A stretch of DNA of 64,000 nt from NORP240 sp038134485 (GCA_038134485.1 JAYPVG010000002.1:62001-126000), one strand, 5' to 3'; positions 1-8,392 are shown, counted from the first letter of the stretch. Notes: generated by a model from the letters alone, not told the origin. A program made the numbers and translations.

Positions 1-1522
1 AATACAGCCGGTAGATTTCGATGCGAGCGAGTCGCCCGTTCTAGCGCCCGCCCCGACACCAGCGGGCTCCGGAAAACCCTCTCCCTGGGTCTGGTTAGGC
101 CTGGGCGCGCTGGGGATCGTCGCGCTGGCTGTAATTTTTGTTTTGCCCGCGCTGGTAAGCGAATATGAATTACCTCTCGAGCGACGAATCGAAACTGCAG
201 TGTCGCCAGCACCCCTGGCGAGCAACAACGTGTCTCAGTCCCCGGGCAATCTTGTATCTCCCTTTACCGAGGCACAGCGGTCTCTGCAGCGAAAAGAAGC
301 CCAGGACGTGCTTGCTGAACTGCTGAGCGCCCAGGCAGAACTTGGTCTTCTAGAGGTCGAAGTGTGGGCGCAGACGGATTATGAAGACGCACTCGCGACC
401 GCGCAGCTTGGCGACGAGGTCTATCTGCAGCAGGATTTTGTTGGTGCTCGTGATCGCTATCAGGAAAGTTATGACGGTTTGCAGGAGCTTTTGCAGAGAG
501 TGCCGACCGTGTTAAGCCAGTATCTGGTTGAAGGTGAGGCAGCGTTGTTGGCTAACGATTCGGCTCTAGCGGCGGAAAAATTTTCTGTAGCGGTCAGTCT
601 GGATTCCGACAGCGAGCAGGCGCAACTCGGCCTGGAACGGGCCAACAACCTGGATGAGGTTAACTCGCTGCTGGACGAGGGTCGCGCCTTGCAGGAGACT
701 GGAGAACTGGATTCGGCGATCGAATTATTTGCGGCCGCACTGGATCTCGACGCTAACAGCAGTGCAGCAAAAAATCTCCTCGAAGCGGCTAATGTGAGGC
801 AAATGGAAAACCGCTTTGCCAGCATAATGTCTGAAGGATTCAGCCTGTTGCGAAGCGAACAGCCGGAGCTTGCCATCGACGCTTTCGAACGAGCGGCCAG
901 TCTCGGAATCAATCGAGACCAGGCCGATGCCGCCATCCAGCAGACCCGGGACGCGGTAGCGCGGGTGGAAATCGATCGTCTCGGCGGCGATGCCAGCGCG
1001 GCACAGATGTCTGAACAATGGCAGCAGGCTGTGGCCGCTTACCAGCAGGTTCTGGAAATCGACCCCAATTTATTATTTGCGCAGCAGGGACTCGATTACA
1101 GCGGCAAAAGGCTGCGACTCGATCAACTGCTGGAGGGTTCTATCGCCAATCCTGAACGGTTTTCCGACGACGAGGTTTACCAGCAGGCCCTGGATATTTA
1201 TTTCACCGGTCGCGCGCTGGAGAATCCCGGGCCGAGGCTGGTCTCGCAGCTGGACAGACTGCAGGGATTGTTGGAAAACTCCCAGATCCCAATTAGCGTT
1301 AATTTCATCTCCGACAATGCCACGCGGGTCACGCTGGTGCGGGTTGCCGAATTAGGGCAATTTGAGGCAACCACTCTGGATCTCAAACCGGGCCGTTATG
1401 TGGCGGTTGGTATCCGCGATGGTTACCGCGATGTCAGGCAAGAGTTCCTGGTAGGATTTGGTCAGACTCCTGACGCGATAGTGGTCAGATGTGAAGAAGC
1501 TGTCGTCACACGAGGTCGTTGA
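1..1522 (+). CDS. Membrane-anchored TPR protein with C-terminal PEGA-like domain (5' end cut off)
   Basis: The frame is open from the first bases of the window, so the true start lies upstream; 506 residues are visible. A Pro/Ala-rich stretch leads into one hydrophobic helix at visible residues about 28-50 (PWVWLGLGALG onward), which should anchor the protein in the inner membrane with the rest in the periplasm. The middle is helical with TPR-like repeats (for example YQQVLEIDPNLLFAQQGL). The last 80 residues form a beta-rich segment with LKPGRYVAVGIRDGYRDV, like a PEGA domain. A TTG at 143 could be mistaken for the start, but it falls inside the membrane helix. The gene ends 4 nt before the ATG of the next one, so the two are probably co-transcribed. 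The likely role is a scaffold in the envelope complex encoded downstream; no enzyme motif is seen. Confidence 0.85.
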   Translation, partial: IQPVDFDASESPVLAPAPTPAGSGKPSPWVWLGLGALGIVALAVIFVLPALVSEYELPLERRIETAVSPAPLASNNVSQSPGNLVSPFTEAQRSLQRKEAQDVLAELLSAQAELGLLEVEVWAQTDYEDALATAQLGDEVYLQQDFVGARDRYQESYDGLQELLQRVPTVLSQYLVEGEAALLANDSALAAEKFSVAVSLDSDSEQAQLGLERANNLDEVNSLLDEGRALQETGELDSAIELFAAALDLDANSSAAKNLLEAANVRQMENRFASIMSEGFSLLRSEQPELAIDAFERAASLGINRDQADAAIQQTRDAVARVEIDRLGGDASAAQMSEQWQQAVAAYQQVLEIDPNLLFAQQGLDYSGKRLRLDQLLEGSIANPERFSDDEVYQQALDIYFTGRALENPGPRLVSQLDRLQGLLENSQIPISVNFISDNATRVTLVRVAELGQFEATTLDLKPGRYVAVGIRDGYRDVRQEFLVGFGQTPDAIVVRCEEAVVTRGR

Positions 1523-1526
1523 TGTT

Positions 1527-3605
1527 ATGGCCAACCTGGACGATTTGCAGCAAACTGGATTACCGGACTCTATAGTCCCGATAGACTTCGAACCCAACGA
1601 AGGTAAAAAGCAGTCGTTTTCCTTTAAATTGGGCTGGGTACACCTGTTTCTGGCAATCTTTCTGGCGGTGTCTGGTACGGCGGGCTGGTTTATTTTGACG
1701 GCTAAATCCGTGTTCATTCAGATAGATCCGGTAACCGCTCAGATCGAAATCACCGGGGGATTCGCTGTCCGAATGGGACAGCGATACCTGGTACGCGAGG
1801 GTGTTTATGACATAGCCCTCATGAATGAGGGCTATCGCGACTTCTCCGCCAGCCTTTTTGTTACTGATCAGCAGTCTCAGACCCACCCATTCGAGATGCA
1901 AAAGTTACCGGGGCTGGTCACCATTGAGTCCCTCAACATGCAGGGTGCGAGGGTTCAGGTGGACAGTGTCGATCTGGGTACGACACCCCTTATCGATGTC
2001 GAGTTGGAAGCAGGGGAGCACGAACTGGTGGTCACCCGGGACCGTTACCTGCCGCACACAGAATCCATCACGGTAACCGGCCGCTCCATTCGAGAACGGT
2101 TCGAGGTCGACCTGGAACCAGCCTGGGCCGTGGTCACGTTCACCAGTCAGCCCTCGGGAGCGGAAGTCCTGGTAGATGGTGAATCCGTCGGATTGACCCC
2201 TGTCAACGCCGAGTTACTGCAGGGAGAGAGGGATGTCACGTTAAAGCTGGCTGGCCATAAAGCATGGCAGGAAGAGTTCTTGGTGACTGCTGGTCGAGAC
2301 ATGGTGGCGCCGGAGGTGTTGCTGGTGCCTGCTGATGGGCTTGTTTTTATTCGGTCCAATCCGAGTGATGCCAGCGTGACCATAAACGGCCAGTTTATGG
2401 GACAAACTCCCCTGGAAGTATCTTTGGCACCGCAGCAAGTGCATGACATTACCCTGTTCAAAGCCGGATACAATGAAACCAGCAGTGCGATTAGAACCGT
2501 CCCGGACGAAGAATCGGAAATCACCATCGCTCTAGAGCCGATCCTTGCCAGCGTGCAGATTGCCGCGGTACCGGGTGATGCTGAGCTTTACATAAATGGT
2601 GAATTTCGGGGCATGGCAAACCAGACTCTGGAACTTATGGCTGCCAGCCAGCTGATCGAAATTCGCAAACAGGGATATGTTCCCTATTCGACGGAATTCA
2701 CGTCCAGACCGGGGCTGGATCAGGCCATTCGGGTGACGCTGAAATCACTTGAAGAGCAGCGCAGAGAGCAGATTCGCCCGCAAATCACCACAGTAGACGG
2801 CCAAATACTTAAATTGTTCAATGCCGGGCCTTTCACGATGGGAGCGTCAAGGCGGGAAGCCGGGCGTCGACCCAATGAAACTATCAGACCAATAATACTG
2901 GAAAAGCCGTTCTATTTCGGACTACACGAGGTGACCAACGAAGCCTTCATGCGTTTCAATACGGAACATGCATCTGGAACATTCCAGGGTCAGGCGCTGG
3001 GGCTGAATAACCAGCCGGTTGTGCAGGTGAGCTGGCAAGATGCCGCCCTCTATTGCAACTGGTTGAGCGAACAGGAGGGTTTGCCGGTCTTCTATATCGT
3101 GGAAGAAGAGGAGGTAGTGGGTTTCAATGCGGACTCCATTGGTTACCGGTTACCTACCGAAGCTGAATGGGCGTGGATTGCACGCACTGACGGTAGCGAC
3201 TCGGAGTTGCGTTTTGCCTGGGGGGACCGGCTGCCTCCAGAAGGCAGCCCTGGGAACATTGCGGACAACTCGGCGCGCTCAATTCTCGGCGAAATCGTCA
3301 TCGAGTATTCTGACGGATACCCGGTGTCGGCTCCTATAGGTCAGTTTGATCCCAACTACCACGGCGTTTTTGATATGACAGGCAATGCCGCAGAATGGGT
3401 GCACGATTATTATGGCTCGGTCGGGACTCTTGGTGGCGTCGCCGAAGTAGATCCACTGGGCCCGGAAGCTGGTCAGTTTCACACAATTCGTGGTTCGAGC
3501 TGGGCCAATGGTTCGATCACCGAACTACGGCTTTCGTTCAGAGATTTCGGTGCAGAGCCGAGGGACGACGTCGGATTTCGTATTGCAAGATACCTGGGAG
3601 AGTGA
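1527..3605 (+). CDS. Inner-membrane anchored protein with PEGA repeats and an FGE-sulfatase-like domain
   Basis: The product is 692 aa from ATG 1527, four bases after the preceding stop; an in-frame GTG at 1491 would overlap the upstream gene. A cytoplasmic N-terminus is followed by a membrane helix at about residues 36-58. Five PEGA-like beta repeats follow at about residues 63-405, with signatures such as PSGAEVLVDGESVGLTP and GQTPLEVSLAP. From about residue 430 comes a formylglycine-generating-enzyme (SUMF1/EgtB-like) fold: GPFTMGAS, EVTNEAF, YRLPTEAEWAWIAR, FDMTGNAAEWV and IRGSSWANGS. The region where true FGE carries its catalytic cysteines has none here, so sulfatase activation is unlikely and a structural or ligand-binding role is more plausible. 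It belongs to the same tight operon as the ExbB-like and vWA genes. Confidence 0.85.
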   Translation: MANLDDLQQTGLPDSIVPIDFEPNEGKKQSFSFKLGWVHLFLAIFLAVSGTAGWFILTAKSVFIQIDPVTAQIEITGGFAVRMGQRYLVREGVYDIALMNEGYRDFSASLFVTDQQSQTHPFEMQKLPGLVTIESLNMQGARVQVDSVDLGTTPLIDVELEAGEHELVVTRDRYLPHTESITVTGRSIRERFEVDLEPAWAVVTFTSQPSGAEVLVDGESVGLTPVNAELLQGERDVTLKLAGHKAWQEEFLVTAGRDMVAPEVLLVPADGLVFIRSNPSDASVTINGQFMGQTPLEVSLAPQQVHDITLFKAGYNETSSAIRTVPDEESEITIALEPILASVQIAAVPGDAELYINGEFRGMANQTLELMAASQLIEIRKQGYVPYSTEFTSRPGLDQAIRVTLKSLEEQRREQIRPQITTVDGQILKLFNAGPFTMGASRREAGRRPNETIRPIILEKPFYFGLHEVTNEAFMRFNTEHASGTFQGQALGLNNQPVVQVSWQDAALYCNWLSEQEGLPVFYIVEEEEVVGFNADSIGYRLPTEAEWAWIARTDGSDSELRFAWGDRLPPEGSPGNIADNSARSILGEIVIEYSDGYPVSAPIGQFDPNYHGVFDMTGNAAEWVHDYYGSVGTLGGVAEVDPLGPEAGQFHTIRGSSWANGSITELRLSFRDFGAEPRDDVGFRIARYLGE

Positions 3606-3607
3606 CA

Positions 3608-3877
3608 ATGGCCGGACTGCTGGAAAAGTCATTAAAGTGGATATTTATGCTTGCCATGGGTATTGCCAGCGTGACACTGCTTGCGGCAGAGGCAACTCCT
3701 GACAATCAAACTGAAGATCTGGCCGTCTCCGAACAGGACACCCAGGAGCTTGTCGACCCAGATTCTGAAATCGGCGACGCAGTTGATGAAGCGCCGGAAG
3801 AAGAGAGTCCGTCCCGCTTTATTCCAACCGAGCAGATTTCGCAGGACCTGGGAGTTTCGTTCCCTGCAGATATTTAA
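3608..3877 (+). CDS. Small secreted or membrane-tethered acidic protein
   Basis: This is an 89-aa protein from ATG 3608, two bases after the previous stop. Residues 1-27 look like a signal peptide or signal anchor (KWIFMLAMGIASVTLLAAEA, with possible cleavage after the Ala residues). The rest is strongly acidic and probably disordered (repeated Glu/Asp such as DEAPEEESPS), ending in a more ordered tail QISQDLGVSFPADI. The open frame extends upstream to 3395, but that part overlaps the preceding gene in another frame and is not believed. I recognise no family. Its place between the PEGA/FGE protein and the ExbB-like channel suggests a periplasmic partner of the complex. Confidence 0.65.
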   Translation: MAGLLEKSLKWIFMLAMGIASVTLLAAEATPDNQTEDLAVSEQDTQELVDPDSEIGDAVDEAPEEESPSRFIPTEQISQDLGVSFPADI

Positions 3878-3911
3878 GCAAGACCGCCTGGCGGTCGGTG
3901 AAGGAAAGATT

Positions 3912-4727
3912 ATGAAGCAAGGCCTTTTGTGGGAGCTGATTTACCAGATAGCGGCGCTGATCATTGCGGTCATTCTGGTGCACTCTGTTTATGTCACTGT
4001 AGTAAGACCCAACGCCGAACTTGTTCAGGCGCAGCAGACGTTTCTTCAGCAAAACGATGAAAATTATGTTCCAGAACGATCAGTTTACGTAATTCTGAAA
4101 GATTTCGAACAGGAAACCTGTATTGTGCTCCTGCTTTGGGCCGTGGCGATCATCGGTCTAAAAACTCAGAGAACGGTGCGCGAGAGAAATCTGCTGGAGA
4201 AAACCCTGATTCAGGTCGGTGACGGCATGAGTATTCTCCCCGAGGATTCGAGAAATTTCGCGCGACCAGTCCAGGCTCTTCCGGAAATCCAGCGCGAATA
4301 CCTGCTGCCCCGTGCATTACTCGCAGGACTTCATCGATTTCAGACTACGAGAAGTATTCAGGACGTTTCTGCCACCGTGAAAGATGTCTGCGAGACAGAA
4401 TCGGAACGACTGGAAACGGAATTGACTATTGTTCGCTACATCGCATGGGCAATTCCGTCGATCGGCTTTCTGGGAACAGTTCGCGGCATAGGCCAGGCTC
4501 TGGGACAGGCATACCAGGCCGTCAGTGGCGATATAGTTGGTGTCACCGTGAGCCTCGGAGTCGCATTCAATTCCACCTTTGTGGCGCTCGTTGTCAGTAT
4601 TCTACTGATGTTTCTATTGCATCAGTTGCAGCTTCTCCAGGACCGACTGGTACTTGATACGCAGAACTATTGTAACGAGAACCTGGTGCGCAAACTTCAG
4701 GTGCCCGAACGGGATAGTCATTTATGA
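3912..4727 (+). CDS. MotA/TolQ/ExbB-type proton channel protein
   Basis: The protein is 271 aa from ATG 3912, preceded by AAGGAAA at about 3901-3907. Four membrane helices are visible: about residues 9-31, 68-85, 175-196 and 206-236. A large cytoplasmic segment lies between helices 2 and 3, as in ExbB/TolQ/MotA. The last two helices carry the family signatures IPSIGFLGTVRGIGQAL and VSLGVAFNSTFVALVVSI (small and hydroxyl residues lining the ion path). ExbB/TolQ proteins form pentamers that conduct protons together with a single-helix ExbD/TolR partner. No classical exbD is present; the vWA proteins at 6084 and 7187 have ExbD-like N-terminal helices and may fill that role. The stop overlaps the next start by 4 nt. 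Confidence 0.85.
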   Translation: MKQGLLWELIYQIAALIIAVILVHSVYVTVVRPNAELVQAQQTFLQQNDENYVPERSVYVILKDFEQETCIVLLLWAVAIIGLKTQRTVRERNLLEKTLIQVGDGMSILPEDSRNFARPVQALPEIQREYLLPRALLAGLHRFQTTRSIQDVSATVKDVCETESERLETELTIVRYIAWAIPSIGFLGTVRGIGQALGQAYQAVSGDIVGVTVSLGVAFNSTFVALVVSILLMFLLHQLQLLQDRLVLDTQNYCNENLVRKLQVPERDSHL

Positions 4728-6097
4728 GCGTGAAGGTCATTGAGCTAAACGATAGCGCGGTATCGGTCAGTGACGAATCCGGATTATTGCTTCAGAGTCC
4801 CGGCTTTGCGGTCGTGAGTGACCGTGGCCTGGAGGTTGGACGAGCGGCTGAGCAACAGGCGCGTCTGCGACCTACCAGCAGCTTTAACAAGTTCTGGCAC
4901 CAGCTCAGTCTTGAGCCGCTGGGCTACTCCGTCGGCAATGTGCGACACTTCGCAGACCTGGCGTATGCTCACCTGCTACATGTAGCCGAAGAAGCGCAAC
5001 TCGACGGCGACGTGATATTCGCAGTACCCGGTAATTTTACCGGCCAGCAACTGGCTATCCTGTTGGGGCTGGCGCGCCAATGTCCTTTCAATCCGGTGGG
5101 AGTAGTGGACTCAGCTCTGGCGAGTACCCTGCATCTGGTGGAGAAGCCCAACCTGGTTTTCGCTGATATACAACTGCATCAGACATTGTTGACCAGATTT
5201 TCCATAACAGACGGTCATTTGCAAAGGGAGTCAGTTATCCAGATTCCCGAGGCGGGACTGCAGGATTTCAATAACCTTGTGATGCAGTTTGCTACTGGAT
5301 TGTTCATTCAGCAATGCCGTTTCAACCCTCAGCACAATGCCGAGTCAGAACAACAACTCTATAACTCGCTTCCCGGGTGGCTTGGCCAGTTCGGAGAAAA
5401 TCGCAGCAGTCTGCTAATGGAAATCAAAACCGCCAGTGCCGTGCATCAGGCGAAGGTTCCCTGGGAAACACTGGTGCAGAAACTGGGTGATTTCTATGCC
5501 AGGATCCGCCAGCAGATCGATAGTGTATCCCAGGATTCAAATACCCAGGTTGTCGTTTCTTCCGCGCTATCCGGATTGCCTAGTTTTACTCTGGCAGTGT
5601 CTGTGCAGGACCGGCTAAAAATTGCGCCACCCGATTCTCTCGGGAAAATCTGTATTGAACTGGAGCAGTTCATCAATAGCGACGATGACGGATTTCAGCA
5701 TGTGACGCGCCTGCCGCTGGCCGGTCACGTGGAAGTTGGGAGCAAGAGGTTGGCCCCTGCCGGTGGAAAGGACGATTCTTGCCGCCCTACCCACGTGCTG
5801 TGTGGTAGCCATGCGCTCCCGATCGGCAAAGTGACTGTCAGCAACGACGATGACCATGTGGGTCCGGAGGCCGTCAACGGCAAGGGTATCCGGCTATCCA
5901 TTAATGGACTGCCCGCCTATCTCGGTCAGATCGAGAGAGAAGGCGACCAGGTCAATATTATTTGTGGTGAGGCAGGCGCTTTCCTGAATGGAGAAAAAAT
6001 CTCCGGCAAGCGGGAGTTGAAATTGGGCGATTGTGTGCAGTTTGCAGATCACAGTGAGGTGCTCTGTCTCATACAGGTGAGCGATGGCGTCGAATAA
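4724..6097 (+). CDS. Hsp70/actin-fold protein with C-terminal FHA-like domain
   Basis: This is a 457-aa soluble protein whose start overlaps the upstream stop (ATGA). The first 280 residues look like a degenerate Hsp70/actin ATPase: an N-terminal strand VIELNDSAVSV in place of the DxGT phosphate loop, then VIFAVPGNFTGQQ, matching the Hsp70 motif VPAYFNDxQR. The C-terminal 85 residues are beta-rich (IRLSINGLPAYLGQIERE, GAFLNGEKISGK, LKLGDCVQF) and resemble an FHA domain. The nucleotide-binding glycines are not well kept, so ATPase activity is uncertain. It sits between the ExbB-like channel and the vWA genes. I infer a cytoplasmic control or assembly factor for that complex; the family assignments come from motifs only. 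Confidence 0.7.
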   Translation: MSVKVIELNDSAVSVSDESGLLLQSPGFAVVSDRGLEVGRAAEQQARLRPTSSFNKFWHQLSLEPLGYSVGNVRHFADLAYAHLLHVAEEAQLDGDVIFAVPGNFTGQQLAILLGLARQCPFNPVGVVDSALASTLHLVEKPNLVFADIQLHQTLLTRFSITDGHLQRESVIQIPEAGLQDFNNLVMQFATGLFIQQCRFNPQHNAESEQQLYNSLPGWLGQFGENRSSLLMEIKTASAVHQAKVPWETLVQKLGDFYARIRQQIDSVSQDSNTQVVVSSALSGLPSFTLAVSVQDRLKIAPPDSLGKICIELEQFINSDDDGFQHVTRLPLAGHVEVGSKRLAPAGGKDDSCRPTHVLCGSHALPIGKVTVSNDDDHVGPEAVNGKGIRLSINGLPAYLGQIEREGDQVNIICGEAGAFLNGEKISGKRELKLGDCVQFADHSEVLCLIQVSDGVE

Positions 6098-7187
6098 GCA
6101 AAAGCGCAGGGCGTTCAATCCTTTAAGTCTGGCATTCCTGGACGTGATGTCCTGTGGGTTCGGAGCGGTGGTGCTATTGTTTCTGATTCTGGACCATGCC
6201 GCTCAGGTTGAGGCAATCGATCTGGGCGACCCGGGAGTCGCCGCCGAGGTGGATTTGCTTGAAGAGGAGATACTCGAAGGCCAGGCAGGCCTGGTGCGGA
6301 TCCGCAATACCCTGGACGACGTCAATCTCGAAGTTGTCACTGCAGAAGGCCTGGCGCGCCAGATCCAGCGCGAAATAGACGACTTCATGCAGGAACTGGC
6401 AGCTCTGGAGAACTCCAGCCTTGCGCGGGTCGAAAGTGTGGAACAGCTCAGAGCCGATATCCAGGCTCTGGAGGAAGAACTATTGCGCCTTCAGGCCAGT
6501 GCGCTCGAGCAGGACGGCAACAGCGCCCGGCAATTTCTTGGTGATGGCGACCGTCAGTATCTCTCTGGCTTGTACCTGGGGGGTAACCGCATACTGATCA
6601 TGGTGGATCGATCCACAAGTATGCTGGATGAAACGTTGATCAATATCATTCGGACCCGCAACATGAATGATGATGCCAAGCGGAGCGCGCCAAAATGGCA
6701 GCGTGTTGTCAAAATAGTGGACTGGATCAGCAGCCAGCTTCCGGTCACTAGCCGCTACCAGGTTTACAGCTACAGTGATAGCACTCAGGCGGTCATGGAC
6801 GGCACGGAGGGACTGTGGCTTGAGGTCGCTGACCGGGATCAGCTTAATTCGGTGGTCGACCAGGTTGGCGAGATCGTTCCTGAAGCTGGTACAAACATGG
6901 CCCAAATGTTCCAGACAGTGGCGCAAATGAATCCGCCGCCGGACAACATATTCTTGATTACCGATGGGTTACCAACCCTTGGTCTGGGGCGCAATCGTGA
7001 CGCATTGGTAACACCGAGACAGAGGCTTGAGCTGTTCGAAGATGCAATCGAGAATTTGCCGCAGAATATACCGGTTAACGTCATTCTGATGCCGCTGGAA
7101 GGCGACCCTTCTGCATCGGCAGCCTACTGGCAGCTGGCGCAGTATACTCGGGGGTCTTTTCTGTCACCGGCAAAGGACTGGCCCTGA
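6084..7187 (+). CDS. vWA-domain protein with ExbD/TolR-like N-terminal helix and coiled coil (first copy)
   Basis: The protein is 367 aa; its start overlaps the upstream gene by 14 nt. A short basic N-terminus (SNKQKRRAFNP) precedes one membrane helix, SLAFLDVMSCGFGAVVLLF, with an Asp in the position where ExbD/TolR carry their proton-relay Asp. Residues about 50-140 form a Leu/Glu-rich coiled coil. A von Willebrand A domain follows with intact metal-site motifs: DRSTS (DxSxS), AGTNM, and TDG in FLITDGLPTLG. The predicted topology is N-in with coiled coil and vWA in the periplasm. The helix motif FLDVMSCGFGA is repeated exactly in the next gene. I infer a stator-like partner of the ExbB-type channel whose vWA domain binds an envelope target. 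Confidence 0.85.
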   Translation: MASNKQKRRAFNPLSLAFLDVMSCGFGAVVLLFLILDHAAQVEAIDLGDPGVAAEVDLLEEEILEGQAGLVRIRNTLDDVNLEVVTAEGLARQIQREIDDFMQELAALENSSLARVESVEQLRADIQALEEELLRLQASALEQDGNSARQFLGDGDRQYLSGLYLGGNRILIMVDRSTSMLDETLINIIRTRNMNDDAKRSAPKWQRVVKIVDWISSQLPVTSRYQVYSYSDSTQAVMDGTEGLWLEVADRDQLNSVVDQVGEIVPEAGTNMAQMFQTVAQMNPPPDNIFLITDGLPTLGLGRNRDALVTPRQRLELFEDAIENLPQNIPVNVILMPLEGDPSASAAYWQLAQYTRGSFLSPAKDWP

Positions 7188-8185
7188 TGAGAAAGCGTAG
7201 GGAAACAGATTCTTTCAGCGTCTCTTTCCTGGACGTCATGTCCTGTGGTTTTGGCGCGATCATCCTGCTATTGATGATTACCAAGAGCGCGACGCCCGTG
7301 ATCATAGAGTATACCGATCTGGCTCCCGAGGGAGCCGTAAACGAGTTGCGAGAGCAGCTGTTTGCGATACGCGGCGAGACAACCATTCTCAACAGGGAGC
7401 TCAATGCCAAGCAGGAGCAGTTGTCAGCGTATCGCGAGAGGGTCGCTCGACTGAGGCGCGAGCTATCGGATATTCAGGGGCAGTATCAGACCAGTGAGCA
7501 GCTGGCAGAGGAAACTACTGAAGAGATTGGTCGCCTGGCGATAGCCCGGCAGACTTTGACGGAAGAAATGGAACGCCTGCTGGGCCAGAGTTTTACCCGT
7601 GATGAGAGCGTCATTGGCGGCATTCCGGTTGACAGTGAATATATTATCTTCGTTATCGATACGTCCGGCAGTATGTACGAATACGCCTGGAACAGGATGC
7701 TCGAGGTAATCAACGATACCCTGGATGTTTACCCCAATGTGCAGGGGATCCAGGTATTAAACGATATGGGTGACTACATGTTCGACTCTTATCGTGGTCA
7801 GTGGATTCCCGATACCCCCAGTCGAAGAAACCTTATTATCTCCACATTGCGCTCATGGCAACCCTACAGCAACAGCAGTCCGGTTGAGGGAGTGACCCGT
7901 GCCATTAATACCTTCTATTCGCCAGACAAAAAAATCAGTATCTATGTGCTCGGAGACGACTTCCAGCCCGGCGGGTCGATTACCGAAGTGCTGAGAACGA
8001 TTGATCGCATAAACGTCGAAGATGCCGAGGGCAACCGGCTGGTGAGAATTCACGGAATCGGTTTTCCCAATATTTTCCAGTTGGCACCGCGTTTTCAACA
8101 AAGTGCCTATCGTTTTTCTAATCTGATGCGCGAGCTAACCCAGCGAAATGGCGGGACTTTTGTTGGATTGAACGATTTTCGATAA
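7187..8185 (+). CDS. vWA-domain protein with ExbD/TolR-like N-terminal helix and coiled coil (second copy)
   Basis: The product is 332 aa; the start ATG shares one base with the upstream stop (TGATG). Architecture matches the preceding protein: basic N-terminus (MRKRRETDSF), membrane helix with FLDVMSCGFGAIILLLMI, a coiled coil at about residues 45-130, then a vWA domain with DTSGS, a Thr in EGVTRAIN and GDD in IYVLGDDFQPG. The two vWA domains are otherwise quite different, so this is an old duplication and the proteins may form a heteromer. It is the last gene of the tight operon; a 207-base gap with a hairpin follows. Confidence 0.85.
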   Translation: MRKRRETDSFSVSFLDVMSCGFGAIILLLMITKSATPVIIEYTDLAPEGAVNELREQLFAIRGETTILNRELNAKQEQLSAYRERVARLRRELSDIQGQYQTSEQLAEETTEEIGRLAIARQTLTEEMERLLGQSFTRDESVIGGIPVDSEYIIFVIDTSGSMYEYAWNRMLEVINDTLDVYPNVQGIQVLNDMGDYMFDSYRGQWIPDTPSRRNLIISTLRSWQPYSNSSPVEGVTRAINTFYSPDKKISIYVLGDDFQPGGSITEVLRTIDRINVEDAEGNRLVRIHGIGFPNIFQLAPRFQQSAYRFSNLMRELTQRNGGTFVGLNDFR

Positions 8186-8207
8186 ACAAGGTCAGGTTGA
8201 CATCAAA

Positions 8208-8238
8208 GATTGCCAGGATTGAATCCATTCAGGCAATC
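8208..8238 (+). other. Imperfect hairpin after the vWA operon
   Basis: GATTGCC (8208-8214) pairs with GGCAATC (8232-8238). Inside, TGAAT and ATTCA extend the stem, with a 5-nt bulge AGGAT on the left arm. No T-run follows, so this is not a standard intrinsic terminator. It could protect the 3' end of the operon mRNA. The downstream part of the gap (to 8392) is AT-rich and may hold the promoter for the lipoprotein genes. Confidence 0.4.
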
Positions 8239-8392
8239 AAGGGGCATTGCGAACATTACGGAGTAGTTACTAAATAAAAAATAGTCCAATTTTCGCTTAA
8301 AAAACGTAGTGAATAATCTTGTATCCACATTTAAGACGTATAGACTCTAGGAGTAAGACTTTGCGTATCCGCCTGATAATCGGTGATAACCA

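Noticed and set aside
1527..3605. Sulfatase-activating formylglycine-generating enzyme
   Set aside because: The catalytic cysteines are missing and no sulfatase gene is near.
1..8185. Zorya-type anti-phage defence system
   Set aside because: Zorya has a MotA-like ZorA and an OmpA-like ZorB with helicase/nuclease partners; none of these effectors is present and the PEGA, vWA and TPR parts point to the envelope.
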